A stretch of DNA of 64,000 bases from Flavobacterium sp. 270. GTDB taxonomy: Bacteria; Bacteroidota; Bacteroidia; Flavobacteriales; Flavobacteriaceae. Within the stretch, counting starts at the first letter, position 1, and every line of letters starts with the position of its first letter. The notes below the pieces were generated by a model that saw nothing but the letters and a program-made list of their open reading frames with translations, was not told the origin of the DNA and searched no databases. Where the stretch lies: assembly GCF_004368785.1 (NCBI RefSeq), contig NZ_SODM01000007.1:124001-188000 (forward strand). Direction: 5' to 3'. The position numbers were made by a program, and so were the translations under genes. Below, one piece after another: positions 50,530 to 59,346 of this stretch.

Positions 50530-52833
50530 ATGAAAAAAAGCATTCTATTTCTATTGTTATTTTGTTATTCTATCGGAAATGCACAATCTATTTCTGAGAA
50601 CAATTCTATAATTCCTGCGCCAAATTTTTATAAAGCAACCGGAGACAGCATTCGCTTAAGCGGACAAATAAAAGTTGTTTTTGAAAATAATAAATACAGC
50701 GCCAAAGAACTTAAAACAGCGCAATTTTTTGAAGCAGCCGTAAACGGAAATCTTCCATCAAAAAAAGGTTCGGTCGAAGTAAAATTTATTGCTAAAAATC
50801 CTTCTTCAACTTTAAATAAAGAAGCTTATTCTATACATACTTCATCCAAAAAAATCATTGTAACAGGTTCTGAAGAAGGATTATTTTATGCCGTGCAGAG
50901 TTTATTGCAAATGCTGCCGAACAGACCTGAAAAAAAAGAAATAAAATTGCCTTGTGTAACGATTGAAGACACGCCACGATACGCTTACCGCGGATTACAT
51001 CTTGATGTTTGCCGTCACTTTTTCTCTGTTGCTGTTATAAAAGATTTTATCGCACAAATGTCAAGCTATAAATTAAACAACTTTCACTGGCACTTAACCG
51101 ATGATCAAGGATGGAGAATTGAAATAAAAAAATATCCAAAATTAACTGAAGTTGGATCGAAAAGAGCACAGACTTTAGTGGGCAATAAATTTGAAAGATT
51201 TCCGCAGGTTTTTGACGGAAATCCTTATGGAGGATTTTATACTCAGGAAGAAATCAAAGATGTTGTAAAATTTGCCGAAGAGCATTATGTAAACATAATT
51301 CCGGAAATCGAAATGCCGGGTCACGCAACCGCGGCAGTTACAGCATATCCTAATTTATCTTGTTTTCCAGAAAGAAAATATGAAGTTGTAGAAAAATGGG
51401 GTGTTTTTGAAGATATTTTTTGCGCGGGAAAAGAAGAAACTTTTACTTTTTTAGAAGATGTTTTAACTGAAGTTATGGCTTTATTTCCAAGCAAGTACAT
51501 TCATATTGGCGGAGATGAATGTCCGAAAACAAGATGGAAAGAGTGTCCAAACTGCCAGAAAAGAATTGCTTCTTTAGGTTTAAAAAACGAACATGAATTA
51601 CAAAGTTATTTAACAACCCGAATCGAAAAATTCTTAAATGCAAACGGTAGACAAATTCTGGGTTGGGATGAAATGCTGGAAGGCGGACTTGCACCCAACG
51701 CAGCTGTAATGTCATGGCGTGGCGAAGCAGGAGGAATAAGTGCCGCAAAACAGAAACATTTTGTAATCATGAATCCGGAGCAGGTCTTGTATTTGGATTA
51801 TAATCAAGGTTATTCTCCACAGGAACCTTTAACAATTGGAAGATTAACTACGGTTGAAAAGATATACAACTACAACCCTACTCCCGTTGATAGTTTAACG
51901 ATCGATGAACAAAAATACATTATGGGTGTTCAATCTAATCTTTGGTCGGAATATTTGACAAGTCCAGCCAAATTAAATTATATGCTTTATCCGCGGTTAT
52001 TTGCTTTGGCAGAAATTGCATGGACTGAACCTCAAAACAAAAACTATAATTCTTTTATTTTAAACAGAATTCCAAATCAATTAGAAAAATTAGATTTACA
52101 AAAAAGATTGTATAAAGTTCCAAGTCCGTTTGGTTCTAATGAAACCGCATTAATTGCATCAAAATATGTTTTAGATTTAAAACCTACGATTAAAAACGGA
52201 CAGATTTTTTATACTATAGACGGTTATAATCCAGACGAAACTGCGGAACTTTACACTAAACCAGTAACCATAAATATTCCGAAAGGAGAATATCGAATTA
52301 TAAAAATTGTTCAAATCAATTCGGGCGGAAGAAGAAGTTCTATCAGTAAAATACTCGTTAGAAATCCAGATTTAAAATCGGCTTTATTTCTAAAACCAAC
52401 CAAACAGGGTTTAAAATATGATTATTATACGGGAACTTTATTGCAGCAAGTGCAGGATTTAGAATTAATAAAACCTGTTAATTCTGGTATTTTTGAAGGA
52501 ATGATAAGCAGTGAAAAATGGAAATCAAAAACAGAGCGTTATATTGGCTTAAAATTCAACGGATACATCTACATTCCCGAAACGGCAAATTACACGATTT
52601 CGACGCTTTCAGACGACGGATCAAAGCTTTTTATTGATGATGAATTAATCGTAAACAATGACAACATTCATTGGCTTAATGAAGCTTACGGAGCCGTAAA
52701 ACTTGAAAAAGGGTTTCATAGAATCAACATCAGTTATTTTGACCAGATTGGTGGAACTACTTTAAATTGTTTTATCCAGCAGGAAGGAAAAGAAAAACAA
52801 GAAATAAGTGCTTCGCAATTCTATTATGAATAA
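50530..52833 (+). CDS. beta-N-acetylhexosaminidase (GH20) with C-terminal PA14 domain
   Basis: Exported protein of 767 residues (signal MKKSILFLLLFCYSIGNAQ). A GH20b domain spans about 25-150, and the catalytic GH20 barrel 151-500, with YRGLHLDVCRHFF, NNFHWHLTDDQGWRIE, the Asp329-Glu330 pair in HIGGDECPK and WDEMLEGG. A hexosaminidase C-terminal domain with YTIDGYNPDETAELY (550-600) and a PA14 carbohydrate-binding domain (about 640-767, TLSDDGSKLFIDDEL) follow. It removes terminal GlcNAc from chito-oligosaccharides by substrate-assisted catalysis. It has its own regulated promoter and is divergent from the DeoR gene. Confidence 0.93.
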   Translation: MKKSILFLLLFCYSIGNAQSISENNSIIPAPNFYKATGDSIRLSGQIKVVFENNKYSAKELKTAQFFEAAVNGNLPSKKGSVEVKFIAKNPSSTLNKEAYSIHTSSKKIIVTGSEEGLFYAVQSLLQMLPNRPEKKEIKLPCVTIEDTPRYAYRGLHLDVCRHFFSVAVIKDFIAQMSSYKLNNFHWHLTDDQGWRIEIKKYPKLTEVGSKRAQTLVGNKFERFPQVFDGNPYGGFYTQEEIKDVVKFAEEHYVNIIPEIEMPGHATAAVTAYPNLSCFPERKYEVVEKWGVFEDIFCAGKEETFTFLEDVLTEVMALFPSKYIHIGGDECPKTRWKECPNCQKRIASLGLKNEHELQSYLTTRIEKFLNANGRQILGWDEMLEGGLAPNAAVMSWRGEAGGISAAKQKHFVIMNPEQVLYLDYNQGYSPQEPLTIGRLTTVEKIYNYNPTPVDSLTIDEQKYIMGVQSNLWSEYLTSPAKLNYMLYPRLFALAEIAWTEPQNKNYNSFILNRIPNQLEKLDLQKRLYKVPSPFGSNETALIASKYVLDLKPTIKNGQIFYTIDGYNPDETAELYTKPVTINIPKGEYRIIKIVQINSGGRRSSISKILVRNPDLKSALFLKPTKQGLKYDYYTGTLLQQVQDLELIKPVNSGIFEGMISSEKWKSKTERYIGLKFNGYIYIPETANYTISTLSDDGSKLFIDDELIVNNDNIHWLNEAYGAVKLEKGFHRINISYFDQIGGTTLNCFIQQEGKEKQEISASQFYYE

Positions 52834-52839
52834 GAGTAA

Positions 52840-52870
52840 AAAAAGCATCAGCGGTGGGCTGATGCTTTTT
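52840..52870 (+). terminator. terminator of the GH20 gene
   Basis: AAAAAGCATCAGC and GCTGATGCTTTTT pair around GGTGG. Confidence 0.85.
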
Positions 52871-52884
52871 TATTATTGAAAAAT

Positions 52885-53889
52885 CTATTTAGAAATTGCT
52901 TTACTTATATTTTTAAAATCACTATCTTCTAAATTATATTCAAAGCCTCCATCATAAATGTAATAAACCGGATCACCGGTTTTGGCATTAACAACTGCCA
53001 GACATTTACTTCCGCTTATACGTACATGTCGCAAATAGAATATTTCTTCATTATTAATAATCTTCTTTTCCAGATTTTCATCGCTAATAAACTGATATTT
53101 ATACTTATACTCTTGGAATATTTTTTTAAGATCTTCTTCATCTCTAAGTTTTTCAGTTCCTTTCCATGGATTAAATCGCAGCATATAAGCCTCTGGAATA
53201 TAGAGTGTATTATCTTTTAGATTTTTAATTTCTGGTGTAGCAAGATTATCATAAAGACCAAAATGTTCCCCTTTACTGATAATTTTGTTTATCTGCTGAA
53301 AGTAATTTTTCAGCATTCCCAAATTAGTATTTGTAAAATTTTGTTCCGTATACATTCTATCATAAATATCACCATAATCCACGGCATCTCTCGCATCTAA
53401 TAAGAATTTACCCTTAATAGAAAGTGGAATTCTTGCTATATTAATCGAATTTTCATTAAAAAGTTCATTCAATTTTCTATTGAATTTTTTATCGTCTGGT
53501 TTTAGTTTATTAAATCCTTTATCGAATTTTTCTTTATCAAAAATTCGTATGGTAAAATCGGTTTTAAATGTAACATCTTTTCCTTGTGAATATAGATATC
53601 CAAAGATTTTTGCAATTGAATATGTACCATCTTTATAATCAGCAATATTAAAATCCTTAAAGTCAACAATCTTATAAGGCGTAACAGTCCAGACTTCTTT
53701 CAACATTTTTTCGTAATCTTCTTTTTTGTTTAATTGAGGTAAAACAAAAATTGTAGTTGTACTTTTAAATTTTTCTAACTCTCCTTTTTTAAATTCTTCA
53801 TTTGCTCCTCTGTAAGAAGAAGTTACAGCAACTTGCGAATAATTTTTTATGCTTAAAACAAGCATCATAACAAGTAAAATTCTTTTCAT
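52885..53889 (-). CDS. hypothetical exported protein
   Basis: Protein of 334 residues with signal peptide MKRILLVMMLVLSIKNYSQ. The mature protein is Lys- and Asp-rich with alternating strands and helices (TTTIFVLPQLNKKEDYEKM, KIFGYLYSQGKDVTFKTDFT, AVVNAKTGDPVYYIYDGGF). There is one Cys and no enzyme motif that I recognise. It probably sits in the periplasm. Terminators on both sides make it a single-gene transcript. Confidence 0.6.
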   Translation of the reverse strand: MKRILLVMMLVLSIKNYSQVAVTSSYRGANEEFKKGELEKFKSTTTIFVLPQLNKKEDYEKMLKEVWTVTPYKIVDFKDFNIADYKDGTYSIAKIFGYLYSQGKDVTFKTDFTIRIFDKEKFDKGFNKLKPDDKKFNRKLNELFNENSINIARIPLSIKGKFLLDARDAVDYGDIYDRMYTEQNFTNTNLGMLKNYFQQINKIISKGEHFGLYDNLATPEIKNLKDNTLYIPEAYMLRFNPWKGTEKLRDEEDLKKIFQEYKYKYQFISDENLEKKIINNEEIFYLRHVRISGSKCLAVVNAKTGDPVYYIYDGGFEYNLEDSDFKNISKAISK

Positions 53890-53930
53890 TTAAATTGTTT
53901 TGGGTTAATTTGTGATTAAAAATAGCGCAA

Positions 53931-53966
53931 AAAAAACGCATTCAAAACAAATTGAATGCGTTTTTT
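53931..53966. terminator. terminator of the sdh operon
   Basis: AAAAAACGCATTCAA and TTGAATGCGTTTTTT pair around six bases. On the minus strand it lies 24 bases after the sdhB stop. Confidence 0.8.
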
Positions 53967-53990
53967 CTATTTAAAACTAATTGGAATTAC

Positions 53991-54737
53991 TTATCCTTTT
54001 AAGCTTGCAGATAAATACTCACGGTTCATACGTGCGATATTTTCAAGAGAAATTCCTTTAGGACATTCTACTTCACAAGCTCCAGTGTTAGTACAGTTAC
54101 CAAAACCTTCGTGATCCATTTGGTGAACCATGTTTAAAACACGGTCAACCGCTTCTACCTGACCTTGAGGCAATAAAGCATATTGAGATACTTTTGCTGC
54201 TACGAATAACATTGCAGATGAGTTTTTACAAGTTGCAACGCAAGCTCCACAACCAATACAAGCTGCAGCATCAAAAGATTTATCTGCATCGTGTTTGTTT
54301 ACCGGAATTGTATTAGCATCAATTGTATTTCCTGAAGTATTTACCGAGATAAATCCTCCTGCATGCTGAATTCTGTCAAAAGAACTTCTGTCTACAACTA
54401 AATCTTTAATTACAGGGAAAGCTTTTGCTCTAAATGGCTCGATAAAAATCGTATCACCATCTTTAAACATACGCATGTGTAATTGGCAAGTTGTAACTCC
54501 TCTGTCTGGTCCGTGTGCTTCTCCGTTGATGAATAATGAACACATTCCGCAGATTCCTTCACGACAATCGTGGTCAAAAGCTACAGGCTCTTCTCCTTTA
54601 TTGATTAATTGTTCGTTAAGAACATCAAGCATTTCAAGGAAAGACATATCTGGTTCAATTCCATCAATAGGATATTCAACTATCCCTCCTTTATCTTGGG
54701 CGTTTTTCTGACGCCATATTTTTAATGTAAGTTTCAT
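53991..54737 (-). CDS. sdhB: succinate dehydrogenase/fumarate reductase iron-sulfur subunit
   Basis: Protein of 248 residues with the three clusters of SdhB: the 2Fe-2S site CREGICGMCSLFING ... TTCQLHM (near 58-85), the 4Fe-4S site CIGCGACVATCKNS (near 161-172) and a third cluster from CTNTGACEVECPKGI plus CKNS. The N-terminal MKLTLKIWRQKNAQ and the linker are typical of the type B enzyme of Bacteroidetes. It passes electrons from SdhA to the heme-containing SdhC. Last gene of the operon sdhC-sdhA-sdhB. Confidence 0.95.
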   Translation of the reverse strand: MKLTLKIWRQKNAQDKGGIVEYPIDGIEPDMSFLEMLDVLNEQLINKGEEPVAFDHDCREGICGMCSLFINGEAHGPDRGVTTCQLHMRMFKDGDTIFIEPFRAKAFPVIKDLVVDRSSFDRIQHAGGFISVNTSGNTIDANTIPVNKHDADKSFDAAACIGCGACVATCKNSSAMLFVAAKVSQYALLPQGQVEAVDRVLNMVHQMDHEGFGNCTNTGACEVECPKGISLENIARMNREYLSASLKG

Positions 54738-54823
54738 ACTGTTTTAGTTTGAAAGTTTCTAAGTCCTAAGTCTTAACCTGATTGACATTGTCTTTTCAGC
54801 TTATGACTTTGGTCTCTAAACTA

Positions 54824-56824
54824 TTATTTATAACTACGTTGTACCAATTTAATATTTTCGTAAATCAATGGTTCTTTGTGTAATACGGCATCGCTTGGTT
54901 TTCCTTTGTATTCCCAAGCTGCAACGTATGCAAAATTCTCATCATCACGAAGTGCTTCTCCTTCTTCTGTTTGGTATTCCTCACGGAAGTGACCTCCACA
55001 AGATTCATTACGGTGTAAAGCATCTTTTGCGAACAATTCTCCCAATTCTAAGAAATCGGCAACACGAGTTGCTTTCTCTAATTCCTGATTAAATTCGTTA
55101 GCGCTTCCTGGTACTTTTACGTCTTTATAAAACTCTTCGCGTAAAGCAGCAATTTCTTCGATAGCTTCAGTCAAACCTTGAGCATTACGAGCCATACCTA
55201 CTTTATCCCACATGATTTTTCCTAATTTTTTATGGAAATAATCTACAGAATGAGTTCCTTTATTATTGATAAATCTATCGATTTGATCTTTTACATTTTT
55301 CTCTGCTTCTACGAATTCTGGCAAATCTGTAGAAATTTCACCCATTTTAATATCCGGAGCCAAATAATCTCCAATAGTATAAGGTAATACGAAATATCCA
55401 TCAGCTAAACCTTGCATCAAAGCAGAAGCTCCAAGTCTGTTTGCTCCGTGATCTGAGAAGTTAGATTCTCCGATTGAGAAACATCCAGGAATTGTAGTCA
55501 TTAAGTTATAATCAACCCAAGTTCCACCCATTGTGTAGTGAACCGCTGGGTAAATCATCATTGGCGTTACATAAGGATCTTCGTCAACGATTTTTAAGTA
55601 CATCTGGAATAAGTTTCCGTATTTACTTTTTACGATATCAGTTCCTAATTTCGTTACTAAAGCTGCATCATTTGCATCTAAACCTTTTACGTAAGCTTCT
55701 TCAGTTCCGTAACGTTTGATCGCTGCTGCGAAATCTAAGTAAACAGCTTCTCCAGTTTTGTTAACACCAAAACCAGCATCACATCTTTCTTTTGCAGCAC
55801 GAGACGCAACGTCACGCGGCACTAAGTTACCAAAAGCTGGATATCTTCTTTCTAAGAAATAATCTCTTTCTTCTTCAGATAAATCTGTTGCTTTTTTCTT
55901 TCCTTCACGAATTGCTTTTGCATCTTCTTGTTTTGCAGGAACCCAAATACGACCGTCATTACGTAAAGATTCAGACATCAAAGTCAGTTTTGACTGGTGA
56001 TCTCCAGAAACCGGGATACATGTTGGGTGAATTTGTGTGTAGCAAGGGTTTGCGAAAAACGCTCCTTTTTTATGAATTTTCCAAGCTGCTGTTGCGTTAG
56101 ATCCCATAGCATTTGTTGAAAGGAAAAATACGTTTCCGTATCCTCCAGAACCAACTACTACGGCGTGAGCAGAATGTCTTTCTATTTCTCCTGTAACTAA
56201 GTTACGAGCGATAATTCCTCTTGCTTTTCCGTCTACGATTACTAAATCCAGCATTTCGTGACGGTTGTACATTTTTACTTTACCACGACCAATCTGACGG
56301 TTCATTGCAGAATAAGCTCCTAACAATAATTGTTGTCCTGTTTGTCCTTGTGCGTAGAATGTACGAGAAACCAAAGTTCCTCCAAATGAACGGTTATCCA
56401 AAAGTCCGCCATATTCACGAGCCAATGGCACACCTTGAGCCACACACTGGTCGATAATATTTGCAGAAACTTCTGCCAAACGGTGTACGTTTGCTTCACG
56501 GGCACGGTAATCTCCACCTTTTACAGTATCATAAAATAATCTGTAAACAGAGTCACCATCACCTTTATAGTTTTTTGCTGCATTGATACCACCTTGTGCT
56601 GCAATAGAGTGCGCACGTCTTGGTGAATCCTGAAAGCAAAATGCTTTTACGTTATATCCTAATTCAGCTAATGTAGCTGCAGCAGAACCTCCAGCTAAAC
56701 CTGTACCAACGATAATAATATCTAAGTTACGTTTGTTAGCAGGGTTTACTAAATTAATATGATCTTTATAATTTGTCCATTTGTCCGATATTGGACCATT
56801 TGGGATTTTTGAATCTAATGCCAT
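54824..56824 (-). CDS. sdhA: succinate dehydrogenase/fumarate reductase flavoprotein subunit
   Basis: Protein of 666 residues, longer than proteobacterial SdhA and typical of the type B family. FAD binding: IIVGTGLAGGSAAATLAELG (near 38-57) and the flavinylated His in RRAHSIAAQGGINAA. Substrate site: HPTCIPVSGDHQ with its His, the Arg in FQRR-like CDAGFGVNKTGEAVYLDF region and HYTMGGTWVDYN (His, near 430). Cytoplasmic face of the inner membrane. The 86-base gap to sdhB has no terminator. Coding is strongly biased to frequently used codons, as for other central genes. Confidence 0.95.
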   Translation of the reverse strand: MALDSKIPNGPISDKWTNYKDHINLVNPANKRNLDIIIVGTGLAGGSAAATLAELGYNVKAFCFQDSPRRAHSIAAQGGINAAKNYKGDGDSVYRLFYDTVKGGDYRAREANVHRLAEVSANIIDQCVAQGVPLAREYGGLLDNRSFGGTLVSRTFYAQGQTGQQLLLGAYSAMNRQIGRGKVKMYNRHEMLDLVIVDGKARGIIARNLVTGEIERHSAHAVVVGSGGYGNVFFLSTNAMGSNATAAWKIHKKGAFFANPCYTQIHPTCIPVSGDHQSKLTLMSESLRNDGRIWVPAKQEDAKAIREGKKKATDLSEEERDYFLERRYPAFGNLVPRDVASRAAKERCDAGFGVNKTGEAVYLDFAAAIKRYGTEEAYVKGLDANDAALVTKLGTDIVKSKYGNLFQMYLKIVDEDPYVTPMMIYPAVHYTMGGTWVDYNLMTTIPGCFSIGESNFSDHGANRLGASALMQGLADGYFVLPYTIGDYLAPDIKMGEISTDLPEFVEAEKNVKDQIDRFINNKGTHSVDYFHKKLGKIMWDKVGMARNAQGLTEAIEEIAALREEFYKDVKVPGSANEFNQELEKATRVADFLELGELFAKDALHRNESCGGHFREEYQTEEGEALRDDENFAYVAAWEYKGKPSDAVLHKEPLIYENIKLVQRSYK

Positions 56825-56835
56825 TATAATTGATA

Positions 56836-57501
56836 TTAATTATTGAAATGATGAAAAAGTGCGATAATCACAAAAGCTGCAGGAACCACAACTGCGAATC
56901 CATAACCAACTTTTGATAAAAATCTTGAATATTTGTTGTGCATTCCCATAGATTGTAGAGAAGATGCAAACCCGTGCCATAAGTGAAATCCTAAAAGGAC
57001 AAAAGAAATACAGTATAAACCTGTACGGATCGGATCGTGAAATTTGTGAACTAACTCACCATAATATCTTGTAGCATCTGGCGCTGTCCCTGCTACATAT
57101 TTATAGCTTAATTCAGGAAACCAGAAATCATAAAAGTGCAATCCTAAGAAAGCCAAAATAACCAATCCAGAAATAATCATATTTCTAGAACTCCAAGAAG
57201 CGTTTGCCGCTCCATTATACTTTGCGTACGAAATTGGTCTTGCTGCGCTGTTTTGAGCAGTAAGTACAAATCCCATTACGAAGTGCAAAATTACTCCGAA
57301 TGCCAAAACTGGCTGCATTACATATTGTATCAGCGGATTGTAACCCATAAAATGAGAGACTTCGTTAAAAACGGTTTCACTCAAAATAGAAATAAAATTT
57401 AAGGTAACATGCAGCGCTAAAAACGTGATTAAGAATATTCCCGAAAGAGCCATAGCCACTTTCTTTAAGATGGAAGCATTCAACTGTGCAGATTGTGCCA
57501 T
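56836..57501 (-). CDS. sdhC: succinate dehydrogenase cytochrome b subunit
   Basis: Protein of 221 residues with five hydrophobic segments and His residues placed for two hemes b: LITFLALHVTLNF, VILHFVMGFVL, FLGLHFYDFW and FVLLGFHLWHGFASSLQ. This is the single-subunit five-helix membrane anchor of type B succinate:quinone oxidoreductases, which couples succinate oxidation with menaquinone. It starts the operon and lies 11 bases before sdhA. Its promoter is at 57535-57565. Confidence 0.92.
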   Translation of the reverse strand: MAQSAQLNASILKKVAMALSGIFLITFLALHVTLNFISILSETVFNEVSHFMGYNPLIQYVMQPVLAFGVILHFVMGFVLTAQNSAARPISYAKYNGAANASWSSRNMIISGLVILAFLGLHFYDFWFPELSYKYVAGTAPDATRYYGELVHKFHDPIRTGLYCISFVLLGFHLWHGFASSLQSMGMHNKYSRFLSKVGYGFAVVVPAAFVIIALFHHFNN

Positions 57502-57534
57502 AATTGTTTAAGTAGTTTGTTTTAAAAAATTATA

Positions 57535-57565
57535 CAAAAATAACGCAAATACAAATGAACTACAA
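57535..57565 (-). promoter_or_regulatory. promoter of the sdhCAB operon
   Basis: On the minus strand TTG (57563-57565) is separated by 20 bases from TATTTTTG (57535-57542), a full TTG-N20-TAnnTTTG match. The ATG of sdhC is 34 bases on. Confidence 0.65.
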
Positions 57566-57602
57566 CCATTTCGTTGTTATTTATAATGATTTTAAAAAAG
57601 AC

Positions 57603-57624
57603 TACGTATACGTATTTTTACGTA
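57603..57624. promoter_or_regulatory. TACGTA palindromes upstream of sdhC
   Basis: TACGTATACGTA (57603-57614) is a perfect 12-base palindrome, and a further TACGTA follows at 57619-57624. They lie about 75-90 bases upstream of the sdh start site. This is a likely protein-binding site, for a regulator I cannot name. Confidence 0.45.
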
Positions 57625-57812
57625 CAAAAAAACAATAGAAACCGAATTATTTTATTATAAAAAAAATCAAAAACATAATTAAATCTCATTTTCAACACGA
57701 TAATTCAATTCTCAGGAGAAGCCAAAAGTTTATCATATTACTATTTTATTTAAAGTTTTAATTTATTTTCTTTAAAAGTGTCTTTATATAACAATATTAT
57801 GACGTCAAAAAA

Positions 57813-57842
57813 TTGTCAGTCCATCACATAGTTTTACCTTTA
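57813..57842 (+). promoter_or_regulatory. candidate promoter of the HMG-CoA synthase gene
   Basis: TTG (57813-57815) is 19 bases from TACCTTTA (57835-57842), matching seven of eight bases of TAnnTTTG positions that matter. It is 19 bases before the ATG. Confidence 0.5.
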
Positions 57843-57860
57843 TCCGCTTAAAATTTAATA

Positions 57861-59222
57861 ATGAAAACAGGAATTGATGCTATTTCTTTTGATGTAGCCA
57901 ACATACACTTACCTATAAAAACTTTGGCTACTGCCAGGAATATTGAACCCGAAAAATTAGAAAAAGGACTTGGGTTACTTAAAATGACTTTGCCCGACGC
58001 ACACCAGGATGCGGTAGTTTTTGGAGCAAATGCCTTAACAAAACTTATTCTGGACAACAATATAAATCTTAACGAAATCAGCCGGATTTATGTTGGAACC
58101 GAAAGCGGTATTGACAGTTCTAAGCCAATTGCTTCTTACCTAATTAATTTAATGGAACAAAAATTTGGCGAAGATGCTCTTGCCGAATGTGATGTTGTAG
58201 ATTTTACTTTTGCCTGTATTGGCGGGGTAGATGCTTTGCAAAACTGTCTTGATTTTGTAAAACTATATCCAACAAAAAAAGCAATTGTGGTTACGACTGA
58301 TTTTGCTAAATACGATTTAAAATCAACCGGAGAATATACGCAAGGCGCCGGAGCGGTAGCCATGTTAGTAACTTCAAACCCAAGAATTATTGCTTTTGAT
58401 GAAAATTGGGCAACAAGCACAAAAGGTGTTTTTGATTTCTTCAAACCTTATAGAACTATCTCAAAAGAAGCGATTTTACAAAATGAAAACAACGACCCTT
58501 GGTTTGACAATTTAGAAGCCGAAATCGAAATCCACAAAGATCAACCGGTTTTTGATGGTCAATATTCCAATCAATGTTATATGGATCGTACGCGTAATGC
58601 CTATTTTTCATTCAAAAAACTAAAAAACACTACTAAAACTTTATACAATACCTGGAACTGCATTATTATGCACCTGCCATATTCTTTTCAGGGAAGAAGA
58701 ATGTTGTCTGAAATCTACTCTTTAGATCATGCTGATAAAATCATAGCAGAAAATATTGAACCAGCAGATTATCAAAACAAGATTAAAGAAGTTGGTAAAT
58801 CTGATGAATACAAAAAATTCGTTACCGAAAAATTACAACCAGCAGAATTGGCTTCGTCTTTAATCGGTAATCTTTATACAGGTTCTATTTTCATGGGATT
58901 ACTTTCGACTTTGGCTCATTATTATGATACAAAAAAAGAAGTTTCAGGAGAAAAATTCGGTTTCCTAGCTTACGGAAGCGGATCGAAATCTAAAGTTTTT
59001 GAAGGAACAATTCAACCAGAATGGCAATCGGCTTTGGCAAATGTGAAGCTTTTTGAAAATTTGGAAGAAAGCGTAGAAATTGATTTCAATACTTACGAAA
59101 GTCTTCATAAAAAGGAACAAAAACAAAGCGTAAGAACTCCAAAACAAGAATGGGTTTTAGATCGAATTGAAAAAGAAATCCCAAATTTAATTGGGGCGAG
59201 ATATTATAAATGGGTGGATTAA
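57861..59222 (+). CDS. mvaS: hydroxymethylglutaryl-CoA synthase
   Basis: Thiolase-fold protein of 453 residues that condenses acetyl-CoA and acetoacetyl-CoA to HMG-CoA in the mevalonate route. Catalytic Glu81 in YVGTESGID, Cys119 in FTFACIGGVDAL and His in IIMHLPYSFQGRRM are present. ESGIDSSKP and FLAYGSGSKS are typical of bacterial synthases. It is longer than the 380-390 residues of Gram-positive MvaS, as in other flavobacteria. No other mevalonate genes lie in the window. A terminator follows. Confidence 0.88.
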   Translation: MKTGIDAISFDVANIHLPIKTLATARNIEPEKLEKGLGLLKMTLPDAHQDAVVFGANALTKLILDNNINLNEISRIYVGTESGIDSSKPIASYLINLMEQKFGEDALAECDVVDFTFACIGGVDALQNCLDFVKLYPTKKAIVVTTDFAKYDLKSTGEYTQGAGAVAMLVTSNPRIIAFDENWATSTKGVFDFFKPYRTISKEAILQNENNDPWFDNLEAEIEIHKDQPVFDGQYSNQCYMDRTRNAYFSFKKLKNTTKTLYNTWNCIIMHLPYSFQGRRMLSEIYSLDHADKIIAENIEPADYQNKIKEVGKSDEYKKFVTEKLQPAELASSLIGNLYTGSIFMGLLSTLAHYYDTKKEVSGEKFGFLAYGSGSKSKVFEGTIQPEWQSALANVKLFENLEESVEIDFNTYESLHKKEQKQSVRTPKQEWVLDRIEKEIPNLIGARYYKWVD

Positions 59223-59253
59223 ATTTTGAAATTCCAAATTCCAATAAATACAG

Positions 59254-59281
59254 AAACCGAAGCAAATGCTTCGGTTTTTTT
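59254..59281 (+). terminator. terminator of the HMG-CoA synthase gene
   Basis: AAACCGAAGCA and TGCTTCGGTTT pair around AA, followed by a T-run. Confidence 0.8.
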
Positions 59282-59283
59282 AT

Positions 59284-59316
59284 GTCACAGATTAAAAAGG
59301 ATTAAACAAGATTTTC
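59284..59316. repeat. short fragment of the CACAGATTA repeat family
   Basis: GTCACAGATTAAAAAGGATT and the bases after it match the centre of the element at 45550-45577. Only this core is present. Confidence 0.4.
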
Positions 59317-59346
59317 TTTTAATTAAAGATGAACACAACTTAATAA

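Larger units (their letters stand above)
57502..57860. other. gap between sdhC and the HMG-CoA synthase gene
   Basis: This 359-base divergent gap holds promoters for both genes, three TACGTA palindromes (57603-57624) and otherwise AT-rich DNA. No gene is supported. Confidence 0.5.

Noticed and set aside
55792..56100. Antisense open frame of about 100 codons inside sdhA
   Set aside because: It is a shadow of strongly biased codon use in sdhA, with a Leu/His-rich composition and no start signal.
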